A stretch of 64,000 nucleotides of DNA from Bacillota bacterium (GTDB taxonomy: Bacteria > Bacillota > Clostridia > Acetivibrionales > DSM-27016): positions 47,194-111,193 of the forward strand of contig JAEWDM010000029.1 of assembly GCA_023390115.1 (NCBI GenBank), written 5' to 3'. Positions within the stretch are counted from its first letter, which is position 1; the number at the start of each line of letters is the position of its first letter. Under the pieces are notes generated by a model, which worked only from the letters and a program-made list of their open reading frames with translations, did not search any database and was not told the origin of the DNA. Below are positions 18,772 through 28,118 of this stretch, in pieces. The position numbers were made by a program, and so were the translations under genes.

Positions 18772-21700
18772 ATGAGTAAAGTAATGAAAACTATGGACGG
18801 GAACACCGCTGCGGCACATGTCGCTTATGCGTTTACAGAGGTGGCGGGGATATATCCCATTACCCCGTCCTCACCTATGGCAGAGCATGTCGATGAGTGG
18901 TCGGCACACGGAAGGAGGAATATTTTCGGGCAGGAGGTAAGGGTTGCCGAGCTTCAGTCCGAGGCGGGAGCGGCGGGGACAGTTCATGGCTCGCTGGCGG
19001 CGGGAGCGCTTACAACTACATTTACAGCGTCTCAGGGACTTCTTCTTATGATACCGAACATGTATAAAATTTCAGGAGAGCTTCTTCCGGGGGTATTCCA
19101 TGTAAGTGCCCGTGCCGTGGCAGCCCATGCGCTGTCTATTTTCGGAGATCACTCGGACGTAATGGCATGCCGTCAGACAGGCTTTGCACTTTTGGCCTCG
19201 GGAAATGTGCAGGAGGTTATGGACTTAGGCGGGGTTGCCCATTTAAGCGCCATAAAGGGACGAGTACCCTTCCTGCATTTTTTTGACGGCTTCAGGACAT
19301 CACACGAGGTACAAAAAATAGAGGTGATTGATTACAAGGACTTTGAAAGGCTGGTTGACATGGAAGCGGTACGGGCGTTCAGAAAAAATGCCCTTAACCC
19401 CGAGCATCCGGTTTTAAGAGGTACCGCCCAAAATCCCGATATATTTTTTCAGGCGCGTGAGGCCTCAAATAAGTTTTATGACGCGCTTCCCGAAATTGTG
19501 GAAGCCTATATGGCGGAGATAAACAAAATCACGGGCAGGCAGTACGGATTGTTCAATTACTATGGCGCTCCCGATGCCGACCGGGTTATAGTTGCTATGG
19601 GATCGGTATGTGACACAACAGAGGAGACTATAGATTACCTGACAAGCAAGGGAGAAAGGGTCGGACTGGTAAAGGTCCGTCTTTACAGGCCGTTTTCGGC
19701 AAAGCACCTTCTCGCTGCGATTCCATCGACAGTAAAAAGGATAACGGTGCTTGACAGGACTAAGGAGCCGGGGGCGCTGGGAGAGCCTTTGTACCAGGAT
19801 GTCTGCACGGCATATTTTGACAGTGCGCAAAGGCCCGCGATAACTGCGGGGCGCTATGGACTGGGCTCTAAGGATACCACTCCGGCACAGATAGCTGCGG
19901 TATTTAACAATATGAATTTACCCGAGCCCAAAAATCATTTCACAATAGGTATTGTGGATGATGTCACATTCCTTTCACTGCCGCAGCAGAAGGAAATTGA
20001 TGTTTCACACCCGGACACGGTAAGCTGTAAGTTCTGGGGGCTTGGCTCCGATGGGACCGTGGGCGCCAATAAGAACTCTGTAAAAATTATAGGCGACCAT
20101 ACCGATATGTATGCCCAGGCGTATTTTTCATACGACTCCAAAAAGTCCGGGGGTATAACGGTATCTCATTTAAGGTTCGGCAAAAAGCCAATAAGGTCTT
20201 CGTACCTTGTAAAAAGAGCGGATTTTATAGCCTGCCACAACCCTTCATATGTTGATAAATATGATATGCTTTCAGATCTGAAGGATGGAGGGACGTTCCT
20301 TCTTAACTGCGGGTGGACTGCCGGGGAGCTGGAGGAAAAGCTTCCTTCAGGCATGAAGAGATTCATAGCCGGCCATGGTATAAGCCTTTATACTATAGAC
20401 GGATTCCGCATAGCGGGAGAGATAGGACTTGGGAACAGGATTAATATGGTTATGCAGGCTGCGTTTTTTAAGCTTGCGGGTATAATTCCCATAGAAGATG
20501 CCGTAAGTTATATGAAAGCTGCCATTAAGGATACCTACGGGAAAAAGGGAGATAAGATTGTAAGCATGAATTGCCTTGCGGTGGACAGGGGGACAGAAGA
20601 AATTGTAAAGGCAAGTGTCCCTGCGGAGTGGTCGCAGGCTGAGGATCCCGCACCTTACGACAGGAATGTCCCTGATTTTATAAAGAATATACTTGAGCCT
20701 GTCAACAGACAGGAAGGAGACAAGCTGCCCGTCAGTGCTTTTGCGGGAATAGAGGACGGTACCTTTCCTCAGGGCACCTCAAGGTTTGAAAAGAGGGGCA
20801 TAGCCGTAGAGGTGCCGGAATGGCAGAGGGAGAAGTGCATACAGTGCAATCAGTGCTCCTATGTCTGTCCCCACGCTGCAATACGGCCTTTCCTTTTAAA
20901 CGGGGAGGAGGCGCGGAACTCTCCGCAGAATTTTGAATCCTCGAAGGCCATGGGAAAGGGTATGGAGGCACTGAGCTTCAAAATTCAGGTTTCAGTGCTC
21001 GACTGCGCGGGCTGCGGAAATTGCGCCCAGGTATGTCCCGCAAAGGAGAAGGCTCTTATAATGAAGCCTATTGAAACCCAGAGTGCCGAGATTGACAAGT
21101 GGGAGTATGCAATGACGCTCTCAGCCAAGGAAAACCCGTTAAATGCAGAGACATTAAAGGGAAGTCAGTTTGAGCAGCCGCTTTTGGAATTTTCGGGGGC
21201 CTGTGCGGGTTGTGGGGAAACACCTTATGCAAAGCTTGTTACGCAGCTTTTCGGAGACAGGATGATGATTGCCAATGCAACGGGGTGCTCGTCAATATGG
21301 GGAGGAAGCGCACCGGCAATGCCTTATACCATGAACGAAAAGGGCTGCGGACCTGCATGGGCCAATTCCCTGTTTGAGGACAACGCAGAGTTCGGGTACG
21401 GAATGTTTCTTGGAGTAAAGCAGATAAGAAACAAGCTTGCCGACCTTTGCAACGAAGCCATAGGCAGAGGTATCCCTGCCGGGGCTGCGGGTGCCCTCAA
21501 GGCATGGACGGAAAGCATGGAAAATGCAAAGGGCTCAAAAAAGGCTGCCATAGAGCTCATTCCTGTTCTGGAGTCGTATGAGGAAGGAGACGCAAGGGTA
21601 AGAGAAATATTCAATGAAATTCTTGATAAAAAGGAGTTCCTTATAAAAAAATCGCAGTGGATAATGGGCGGGGACGGATGGGCCTATGACATAGGCTTCG

Positions 21701-22308
21701 GAGGCCTTGACCATGTGCTGGCGTCAGGGGAGGATGTCAATGTGCTGGTGTTTGACACCGAGGTTTATTCAAACACCGGAGGACAGTCCTCAAAAGCTAC
21801 GCCTGCGGGCGCCGTCGCGCAGTTTGCCGCATCGGGAAAGCCTACCAGGAAAAAGGACCTTGGAATGATTGCAATTTCCTATGGCTATGTATATGTTGCG
21901 CAGGTTGCAATGGGGGCCAATCAGAACCAGCTTATAAGGGCTGTTGTAGAGGCCGAAAGCTATCCGGGGCCTTCGCTTATTATAGCGTATGCGCCGTGTA
22001 TAAGCCACGGGCTTAAGGCGGGCATGGGCTGCTCGCAGCTGGAGGAGAAAAAGGCTGTCGAAGCGGGCTACTGGCACCTGTACAGGTATAACCCGGCTCT
22101 TCGCGAGCAGGGTAAAAATCCTTTTGTTCTGGATTCCAGGGAGCCAAGCGCCTCCTACAGGGACTTCCTTATGGGAGAGGTAAGGTACTCTTCACTTTTA
22201 AAGGCCTTCCCCGACAGGTCCCAAAAGCTGTTTGAGGCTGCTGAGAAGGATGCAAAGGAAAGGCTTGAGGTATATAAAATGTTTGCAAATGCAGGCAAGA
22301 AGGAATAG
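18772..22308 (+). CDS. nifJ: Pyruvate:ferredoxin (flavodoxin) oxidoreductase
   Basis: This single-chain enzyme of 1178 aa oxidises pyruvate to acetyl-CoA and CO2 and reduces ferredoxin. It begins with the pyruvate-binding region (GIYPITPSSPMAEH). From residue about 689 it has two ferredoxin-type [4Fe-4S] motifs, CIQCNQCSYVCP and CAGCGNCAQVCP. The thiamine-diphosphate domain contains GDGWAYDIG and the conserved NTGGQSSKATP. The linker motif CAGCGETPYAKL supplies further cluster cysteines. Length and domain order are standard. It provides the low-potential electrons used for H2 and, potentially, for the nitrogenase-like reductase encoded further along. Confidence 0.97.
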   Translation: MSKVMKTMDGNTAAAHVAYAFTEVAGIYPITPSSPMAEHVDEWSAHGRRNIFGQEVRVAELQSEAGAAGTVHGSLAAGALTTTFTASQGLLLMIPNMYKISGELLPGVFHVSARAVAAHALSIFGDHSDVMACRQTGFALLASGNVQEVMDLGGVAHLSAIKGRVPFLHFFDGFRTSHEVQKIEVIDYKDFERLVDMEAVRAFRKNALNPEHPVLRGTAQNPDIFFQAREASNKFYDALPEIVEAYMAEINKITGRQYGLFNYYGAPDADRVIVAMGSVCDTTEETIDYLTSKGERVGLVKVRLYRPFSAKHLLAAIPSTVKRITVLDRTKEPGALGEPLYQDVCTAYFDSAQRPAITAGRYGLGSKDTTPAQIAAVFNNMNLPEPKNHFTIGIVDDVTFLSLPQQKEIDVSHPDTVSCKFWGLGSDGTVGANKNSVKIIGDHTDMYAQAYFSYDSKKSGGITVSHLRFGKKPIRSSYLVKRADFIACHNPSYVDKYDMLSDLKDGGTFLLNCGWTAGELEEKLPSGMKRFIAGHGISLYTIDGFRIAGEIGLGNRINMVMQAAFFKLAGIIPIEDAVSYMKAAIKDTYGKKGDKIVSMNCLAVDRGTEEIVKASVPAEWSQAEDPAPYDRNVPDFIKNILEPVNRQEGDKLPVSAFAGIEDGTFPQGTSRFEKRGIAVEVPEWQREKCIQCNQCSYVCPHAAIRPFLLNGEEARNSPQNFESSKAMGKGMEALSFKIQVSVLDCAGCGNCAQVCPAKEKALIMKPIETQSAEIDKWEYAMTLSAKENPLNAETLKGSQFEQPLLEFSGACAGCGETPYAKLVTQLFGDRMMIANATGCSSIWGGSAPAMPYTMNEKGCGPAWANSLFEDNAEFGYGMFLGVKQIRNKLADLCNEAIGRGIPAGAAGALKAWTESMENAKGSKKAAIELIPVLESYEEGDARVREIFNEILDKKEFLIKKSQWIMGGDGWAYDIGFGGLDHVLASGEDVNVLVFDTEVYSNTGGQSSKATPAGAVAQFAASGKPTRKKDLGMIAISYGYVYVAQVAMGANQNQLIRAVVEAESYPGPSLIIAYAPCISHGLKAGMGCSQLEEKKAVEAGYWHLYRYNPALREQGKNPFVLDSREPSASYRDFLMGEVRYSSLLKAFPDRSQKLFEAAEKDAKERLEVYKMFANAGKKE

Positions 22309-22320
22309 CAGCAGGGCATA

Positions 22321-22360
22321 AAAAAGCAGGGGTAGGATTTTGCGCCCCTGCTTTTTGTTT
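22321..22360 (+). terminator. Terminator after PFOR
   Basis: AAAAAGCAGGGG pairs with CCCCTGCTTTTT and continues into a T-rich tail. Confidence 0.88.
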
Positions 22361-22444
22361 ATTGATTTAATTTGCTTATGGGGATATAATAAGCTTTATT
22401 GAATGAACAATTTACTTCACAGTTTACAGAAACGGAGCGGGGCA

Positions 22445-23368
22445 ATGGACGTATTTTTTTACATAGTTATAAACATTATGCTGCCCATTTTTTTGCTGGC
22501 AGGAGTGGGGTTCGTAGTACAAAAGAAGTTTAGGCTGGACACAAGGACATTTTCGAGGCTCAATATATATGTTTTTGTTCCGGCGCTTATTTTTACAAAG
22601 GTATATGAGGCCGAGATTACTATAGGGCTGTTGGCAACAGTTTTTATATACGTCATGGCGGTGCAGGCATTTTTGTTTATTATAGGGGAGGGAATCGCAC
22701 GGCTTTTAAAATACCCAAGGAGTAAAAAAAAGTGCTTTATAAACTCTCTTATATTTTTTAACAGCGGGAATTACGGGCTGCCTCTTACCGATCTGGTATA
22801 TAAGGGAGATCCCCTGGCTTATATGGGACAGGTATTTATTGTGCTGATCCAGAATGTTATGACCAGCAGCTTTGGAGTGTTTCAGGCAAGCTCGGGAAGC
22901 TCGGGGTATAAAAAGGCCTTGAGAGATGTAATTAAAATGCCCTTTATCTATGTAATAGCAGCCGTGGTATTGGTAAAAACTTTGAATATAGAACTTCCTC
23001 AGCCTGTAATGATACCGCTCAATTATATATCGGATGCCTTTATAGCCTTTGCGCTTATAACGCTGGGGGTGCAGCTTGCGGAAATAAGGGTGGGCTTTAA
23101 TTTAAGGGATATGTCTGTGGCAAGTGTTTTAAGGCTAATGGTTTCACCGTTGATTGGATACGTCATTGTGAGTATGCTTGGTATACAGGGAATACTTGCG
23201 CAATCTCTTATACTGGGGGTAGCCACTCCCACGGCGGTAAATACGGCAATAATTGCGCGGGAGTTCGATAATGAGCCCGACTATGCCTCGCAGAATGTCT
23301 TTATTTCTACTGTGCTGAGTCCGATTACCGTTTCAATCATTATATACCTGTTTAATGGTAATATCTAG
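22445..23368 (+). CDS. AEC-family permease (auxin efflux carrier fold)
   Basis: The 307-aa protein has about ten membrane segments starting directly at the N-terminus (FFYIVINIMLPIFLLAGVGF) and the family pattern NSGNYGLPL and ITLGVQLA. AEC members carry organic acids or amino acids across the inner membrane; the substrate here is unknown. GGAG lies six bases before the ATG at 22445; an in-frame ATG at 22403 has no such site. The gene downstream, an AcsE-like methyltransferase, is 37 bp away and probably co-transcribed. Confidence 0.85.
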   Translation: MDVFFYIVINIMLPIFLLAGVGFVVQKKFRLDTRTFSRLNIYVFVPALIFTKVYEAEITIGLLATVFIYVMAVQAFLFIIGEGIARLLKYPRSKKKCFINSLIFFNSGNYGLPLTDLVYKGDPLAYMGQVFIVLIQNVMTSSFGVFQASSGSSGYKKALRDVIKMPFIYVIAAVVLVKTLNIELPQPVMIPLNYISDAFIAFALITLGVQLAEIRVGFNLRDMSVASVLRLMVSPLIGYVIVSMLGIQGILAQSLILGVATPTAVNTAIIAREFDNEPDYASQNVFISTVLSPITVSIIIYLFNGNI

Positions 23369-23404
23369 AGAATTGAAATATTATGTGTGACGGGGAGATG
23401 GGCC

Positions 23405-24202
23405 ATGATAGTGATAGGGGAAAAAATCAATATAAGCTTCAAGGCGGTAAGAAATGCCATACAGCAGAGAGACACTGCCGTAATTCAGGAACTGGCAAAA
23501 AAGCAGTGCGAGGCGGGAGCAACATATATAGATTTAAATGCGGGCATATCCTGCAAGGATGAAGCCTGGAGGATGGAGTGGCTGGTAAACACGGTGCAGG
23601 AGGTTGCAGATGCACCTTTTTCTATAGATTCTCCCAATATGCGCACGCTGGAAGCCGGCCTTAAAGCAAACCGCAATCCGAAGCCTATTATTAATTCAAT
23701 AACAGGGGAGGAGAGAAGGTTTCAAGCCGTTATGCCATTAATATTGGAGTATAATACAGGAGTAATAGCCCTTTGCATGGACGATTCAGGAATGCCTGAA
23801 ACGGTAACGGACAGGGTATCCATAGCTGAAAGGCTTATAGACAGGCTCACCTGTGGGGGGGTTGCTGCGGGTGATATTTATATAGATCCTATGGTAAGGC
23901 CGGTTGCATCACATTCCCGTTATGGAATGGCCTCCCTTGAAACCATATACAGGGTTAAAAAAGAGTTCCCAGGAGTACATATTGCATGCGGCTTAAGCAA
24001 TATATCCTTTGGAATTCCACAGAGAAAGGTAATGAATCACGCCTTTCTTATAGCGGCTATGACTGCAGGAATGGACGGGGCAATAATGGACCCGCTTGAT
24101 AAAAAGCTTATGTCGCTGGTCTATGCCGGAGAGGCCTTGCTGGGAAGGGACAGCTTCTGTATGAACTACCTTATGAAGTGCCGGGAGGGACTGCTGGAGT
24201 AA
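23405..24202 (+). CDS. AcsE-like methyltetrahydrofolate:corrinoid methyltransferase
   Basis: This 265-aa protein has the pterin-binding TIM barrel of the MeTr family: MIVIGEKIN at the start, ATYIDLNAG, PFSIDSPN, IYIDPMVRPVA, and ACGLSNISFGIP. Known members transfer the methyl group of methyl-tetrahydrofolate to a corrinoid protein. Its length matches AcsE (about 262 aa). No corrinoid protein or CO dehydrogenase genes are near, so the partner is not known. The ATG at 23405 is chosen over one 18 bases earlier because the family begins at this point. Confidence 0.82.
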   Translation: MIVIGEKINISFKAVRNAIQQRDTAVIQELAKKQCEAGATYIDLNAGISCKDEAWRMEWLVNTVQEVADAPFSIDSPNMRTLEAGLKANRNPKPIINSITGEERRFQAVMPLILEYNTGVIALCMDDSGMPETVTDRVSIAERLIDRLTCGGVAAGDIYIDPMVRPVASHSRYGMASLETIYRVKKEFPGVHIACGLSNISFGIPQRKVMNHAFLIAAMTAGMDGAIMDPLDKKLMSLVYAGEALLGRDSFCMNYLMKCREGLLE

Positions 24203-24235
24203 TTAACAGCGGCGGCTTGCTTCTTTAATCCGCCT

Positions 24236-26071
24236 CTATAGTATGTGAAAGCAGTTTTCCCACACTTCCTTGCATTTTTTCTTAACCTTTCCCGCATATT
24301 CGGACAGCTCGTATATGTCCTTGAAGGAATTATACCGGTTGCTTACTCCCGCAATTGAGATTGTGGAGAGCCCAAATTGTTCTTCTAAGCCATGCCGGTT
24401 TTTGGCTATGGTATATTTCCTTTCCAAGTCCTCGCTTGTATAAAAGTTAGGGATTCCTTTGCTGAAGTTATCAATAATTAAACGGCATATATCCTCTGCG
24501 TCAAAGGTGTCCAGTATTATTATGAAATCATCCCCTCCTATGTGACCCACAAAATTAGCGCAGGAGCAGTTGTGGGAGACAGTGCTTGAAATCATCCTTC
24601 CTACGAACTGAAGCATCCTGTCCCCGTTTTCAAATCCGTAAACATCGTTATATACCTTGAAATTGTCTATGTCTATGTACAGAGCTGTATAGGGCGTAGC
24701 TTTTTTTATATATTCCTCAAGCTTTTGCTCAATAAGGATATTGCCGGGAAGACCGGAGAGCGGGTTTAGGTGCTTGGCATAGTTAACCTCAAGCTCGGTG
24801 GTCTTCTCAAGAAGGTCTTTTACGGTGACTATTCCGTAGTAGCTGGAATCTTTGGTAACTATGACATAGTCATATAGATTTTCCTCGCTTCTTGTCATGG
24901 AAAGCTTTGAGACAATATCTATCGTAGTCTCATAATCCACTGAAAGAGGACGTTTATCCATCACCAGAGTTACAGGCCTGTTGAGAAACAGTGCAAAGCC
25001 GTATTGGGTTGCCAGCTTGGCATAAAACTTATCCCTCATGACAAGACCCTGCACCTTGCTGTTGTCTACCACGGGAAGCCCAAGGATGGAAGGGCAGTTG
25101 TTGTATATGTCTAAGACACTTGAGCCTGTCTGGGCTGTTGTCACATACATGCAGGATCTGCATATATCTCCTATCCGTACAGTTGAGGGCCTGTTGAAAT
25201 AAAACATGCTTTTTTTATTATTGCGTGATTTTATAAGCTCTGTTACATAAGGATCAATATCCGAAATCTCCTTTTGAGGCTTTTGTATAAGATAGCCCTG
25301 GCCGTAATTGATTCCTATGTCTATAAGAGCATTAAGCTCATCCTCTGTCTCAATGCCTTCCGCTATAAGCTTTATGTCGGTAACAAGGCAAAATTCATAA
25401 AAGGTCTTTATCAGAGCATGCTTTAAGCCGTCCTTGTCGATATCCCTTATAAGGTTCATATCGAGCTTTATGTACTGCGGGTGTATGTCAGTGATTAGCT
25501 TCAGTCCCGAATACCCTGAACCCGCATCGTCTATGGCTATTTTATATCCCTGCTCCTTATAGTTATCAATTACCTTTTTGAATACCTTGAGATCTGAAAC
25601 ACAGTTTCTTTCGGTTATTTCAAAAACTATGTTCTCAGGGTTGATGTCAAACTGCTTTAAAAATTCTTTTGTAAAGCCCTTTTTAAACTTTTCGTCATTT
25701 ATTATTTCGGGGTCTACATTTAAGAAGATATTAAAGTGGTGGCTGAAGCTGCATAAGTTCTCCAAAGCCTTTATTCTGCACAGAAATTCCAGCTCCCAGA
25801 GCTTTCCGTATACCCTTGCGAGGTCGAACAGGTGGGAGGGGCTTTCCAGCGAAGAGGAACAGGGCCCTCTGCTTAACGCTTCATAGCCCAGAATGCTGGC
25901 ATCCTTGAGTGAGATAATAGGCTGAAACACAGTTGTTATGTTTCCCGTCTTTAAAATATCCATAAATTCATCTCCAAGATTTGATTCTTTTTCAAGAGTG
26001 TCAAAGCTTCTGAAAACCATGTTGTTGCTGCTGCTGTAGTATTTATTCTTGTATTCGGCTATTGCATCCAT
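24236..26071 (-). CDS. EAL-CBS-GGDEF cyclic-di-GMP signalling protein
   Basis: The 611-aa cytosolic protein has a c-di-GMP phosphodiesterase domain (about 35-275) with the catalytic residues in place: EALSR, EITERN, DDAGSGYSG, EGIETE and GQGY. A CBS-pair region follows (about 300-430), and then a GGDEF domain (about 450-605) whose signature is GGDDF at residues 512-516 in place of GGDEF. The EAL domain coming first with CBS in the middle is an order known in Firmicutes and Proteobacteria. Most likely it hydrolyses c-di-GMP under control of a nucleotide bound by CBS; cyclase activity of the GGDDF domain is uncertain. Confidence 0.9.
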   Translation of the reverse strand: MDAIAEYKNKYYSSSNNMVFRSFDTLEKESNLGDEFMDILKTGNITTVFQPIISLKDASILGYEALSRGPCSSSLESPSHLFDLARVYGKLWELEFLCRIKALENLCSFSHHFNIFLNVDPEIINDEKFKKGFTKEFLKQFDINPENIVFEITERNCVSDLKVFKKVIDNYKEQGYKIAIDDAGSGYSGLKLITDIHPQYIKLDMNLIRDIDKDGLKHALIKTFYEFCLVTDIKLIAEGIETEDELNALIDIGINYGQGYLIQKPQKEISDIDPYVTELIKSRNNKKSMFYFNRPSTVRIGDICRSCMYVTTAQTGSSVLDIYNNCPSILGLPVVDNSKVQGLVMRDKFYAKLATQYGFALFLNRPVTLVMDKRPLSVDYETTIDIVSKLSMTRSEENLYDYVIVTKDSSYYGIVTVKDLLEKTTELEVNYAKHLNPLSGLPGNILIEQKLEEYIKKATPYTALYIDIDNFKVYNDVYGFENGDRMLQFVGRMISSTVSHNCSCANFVGHIGGDDFIIILDTFDAEDICRLIIDNFSKGIPNFYTSEDLERKYTIAKNRHGLEEQFGLSTISIAGVSNRYNSFKDIYELSEYAGKVKKKCKEVWENCFHIL

Positions 26072-26230
26072 ATGAAATTCCTCACATTCAATTTTTAATA
26101 AATGCCTATAGAAAACAACGATGGTAAAAAATTTCCTTTAAGAGACATTATAAGTCTATATGCCTTTATTTACGGATGTGTTATATTTCCATTAAATAAT
26201 TGTTAATATAATCTAAGAGAAGCAGCAAAG

Positions 26231-26265
26231 AAAAAACGGTGTTTTTCAAAAAGTGAAAAACACCG
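26231..26265 (-). terminator. Terminator for the GyrI-like gene
   Basis: CGGTGTTTTTC pairs with GAAAAACACCG, and on the minus strand the stem is followed by TTTTTTCTTTG. It is oriented for the gene ending at 26345. Confidence 0.82.
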
Positions 26266-26344
26266 AATAATGATTAAGGGCTTTTATGAAAGTCAATCTT
26301 TAATTGCCTGGCGCATTTGAAGAGCCTGCCATATGTTCAGCTTC

Positions 26345-26788
26345 TTAATTTTTTAATGCAATATAAATATTAATTTCCGCTGTGCCGTTTTCGTTGCTCA
26401 AGTATTCCTCAAAATCGCCGGTAAAGCTTCTGTCAAGAGGCATTGCCCAGATTTTATCCCAAGCCTCCGCTACGTCCTTCACAACATCGCCCTTTATATT
26501 GAAAACGGCATATTTTCCGGCGGTAATGATTTTTTCAGTCAGCTCGGGATTGCCGTTTGCAGTTACTTCCGCGCCTACGGTGACATTATAGGAGGCTTCG
26601 TCATAATCGGAATACAGGCCGATGCAATAGGCATTTGCCTTGTTCCGAATGGATGCCCAAACTCCTTCTCCCATAAATTTTCCCCATAGGCCGCCAATGA
26701 TTTTGTTGCAGTCCGGGCCGGTGTTTCCTGTTCTTGCTGTTATTCCCACAACAATTTTTTGCTCAAGTGATACGATTTCATAATTCAC
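26345..26788 (-). CDS. GyrI-like / effector-binding domain protein
   Basis: The 147-aa protein matches the small-molecule-binding domain of the GyrI/AraC-effector superfamily, seen in the opening MNYEIVSLEQKIVVGITAR, the TVGAEV core and the C-terminal INIYIALK strand. Such stand-alone proteins bind or hydrolyse hydrophobic small molecules. The WYL-type regulator lies 71 bp upstream on the same strand, so the two may form a sensor/regulator pair. Confidence 0.75.
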   Translation of the reverse strand: MNYEIVSLEQKIVVGITARTGNTGPDCNKIIGGLWGKFMGEGVWASIRNKANAYCIGLYSDYDEASYNVTVGAEVTANGNPELTEKIITAGKYAVFNIKGDVVKDVAEAWDKIWAMPLDRSFTGDFEEYLSNENGTAEINIYIALKN

Positions 26789-26859
26789 TGTGATTACCTC
26801 TTTCTTTATATTATAGTATCCACAGTATAATCCATCGGATATGACAATAGTATGTCATA

Positions 26860-27756
26860 TTATAAATAATTTTTCAATGAGCTTTCAAGCCTGAGCTGCA
26901 TTTCACAGGCCGCTTTATTCGGAGCGAGAATGGTGCAGCATTCCCCGAAGGAAGAGGCATAATTACAGATTGTACTTATATCGGGGAGGTAAAGCTCGCA
27001 AATGAAATCGCCATTTTCGTTAAGTTTATAGCTGCTGATTTCATCATAAACCCGAAAAGCCATTTTTCCCGAGATTAGCAGCTTTGTTTTGATGAAAGAG
27101 CCTGCGTCAAGCTTCTGCTCGGATATAACCTTGTCCGGAGCTTTCATCTCAAACCGTATGCCGGTTACCGATAATCCGGTAATTCTTCTTAGCTTGAAAA
27201 AGCGATAATCCTCCCGCAATATGCAATAACCGTAAAGATACCACGCCGCGCCCTTGAATACAAGCTTTAGCGGATATACCCTGCGGGGAAGCTTTTCCGC
27301 CTTTCCGCTTGCATACAGAAAGTCTACGGTATATTTTTCGAGAATGGCGGATTTGAGCATGGAAAAATATTTTGCGTCATTTTCAAAATAGCCCCAGGAA
27401 GAGAAGTCCACCTCGATCCAGTCGGTATTTTTCCCGCCTAGCATACTGCTGAGCCTGCCCAAGGCAGTTTCGCTTTTTTCCGGATTTACCGAACTGAACG
27501 CTCTCAAGGAGGATACAATATCGCTTTTCTCCTTTTCGGTAAGGACGGCCTTATCGAGGACAAATTCCGGCAAAAGCGATATCCCGCCGCCCTTACCCTT
27601 GCTCATGTATATGGGAATGCCGGCCTGCGAGAGGGCCTCCACATCCCGGTAGATGGTTCTCGCCGAAACCTCAAAGCGCTCCGCAAGCTTTGCTGCCGTC
27701 ACGGTTTGTTTTTCCAAAAGTATATAGATGATTTCAAACAATCGGTTTATTTGCAT
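26860..27756 (-). CDS. HTH/WYL-domain transcriptional regulator (YafY type)
   Basis: The 298-aa protein has an N-terminal DeoR-like winged helix (AAKLAERFEVSARTIYRDVEALSQAGIPI) and a WYL domain with GAAWYLYGYCILREDYRFFKLRRI. WYL domains bind nucleic acids or small ligands. The ATG at 27756 is chosen because AGGAG lies before it; an in-frame extension to 27819 has no such site. It probably controls the GyrI-like gene just downstream. Confidence 0.87.
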   Translation of the reverse strand: MQINRLFEIIYILLEKQTVTAAKLAERFEVSARTIYRDVEALSQAGIPIYMSKGKGGGISLLPEFVLDKAVLTEKEKSDIVSSLRAFSSVNPEKSETALGRLSSMLGGKNTDWIEVDFSSWGYFENDAKYFSMLKSAILEKYTVDFLYASGKAEKLPRRVYPLKLVFKGAAWYLYGYCILREDYRFFKLRRITGLSVTGIRFEMKAPDKVISEQKLDAGSFIKTKLLISGKMAFRVYDEISSYKLNENGDFICELYLPDISTICNYASSFGECCTILAPNKAACEMQLRLESSLKNYL

Positions 27757-27887
27757 AAAATTGCTCCTGCTTAAGTTAATCCTCCGGCACTTTAATCGGA
27801 CTTTGCAATCTGTATTCAAAGAAAAAGAACCTCGGAAAAATCCGGGATTCTTTACTTAAAGCTTCTATGCTTTCAAATATTTAAATT

Positions 27888-27963
27888 TGGCAGGGGAGAC
27901 AGGACTCGAACCTGCAGCCGACGGTTTTGGAGACCGCTACTCTACCAATTGCGCTACTCCCCT
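27888..27963 (-). tRNA. tRNA-Trp (CCA anticodon)
   Basis: On the minus strand the 7-bp acceptor stem AGGGGAG/CTCCCCT, the D-arm with GCGCAATTGGTAGAG, the anticodon loop CTCCAAA, and the T-arm with GGTTCGAGTCC are all present. The anticodon is CCA, for tryptophan. The discriminator is G and the terminal CCA is encoded. A short AT-rich promoter zone separates it from proC. Confidence 0.97.
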
Positions 27964-28118
27964 ACGAACGTTAATAGTATACAATAGAGACACTTATATG
28001 TCAATGGTTTAATATGCGGTTTTCAAATAAAATTTATGTGTTATAGAAAAAATTTACTTGTTGTGATACTATTAATATTATACTTGAAATTCAAGCAAAT
28101 TGCAAAAGGAGAAGCAGC

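Noticed and set aside
27888..27963. Integration site at the tRNA-Trp gene
   Set aside because: No integrase, no direct repeat of the tRNA 3' end and only ordinary chromosomal genes on both sides.
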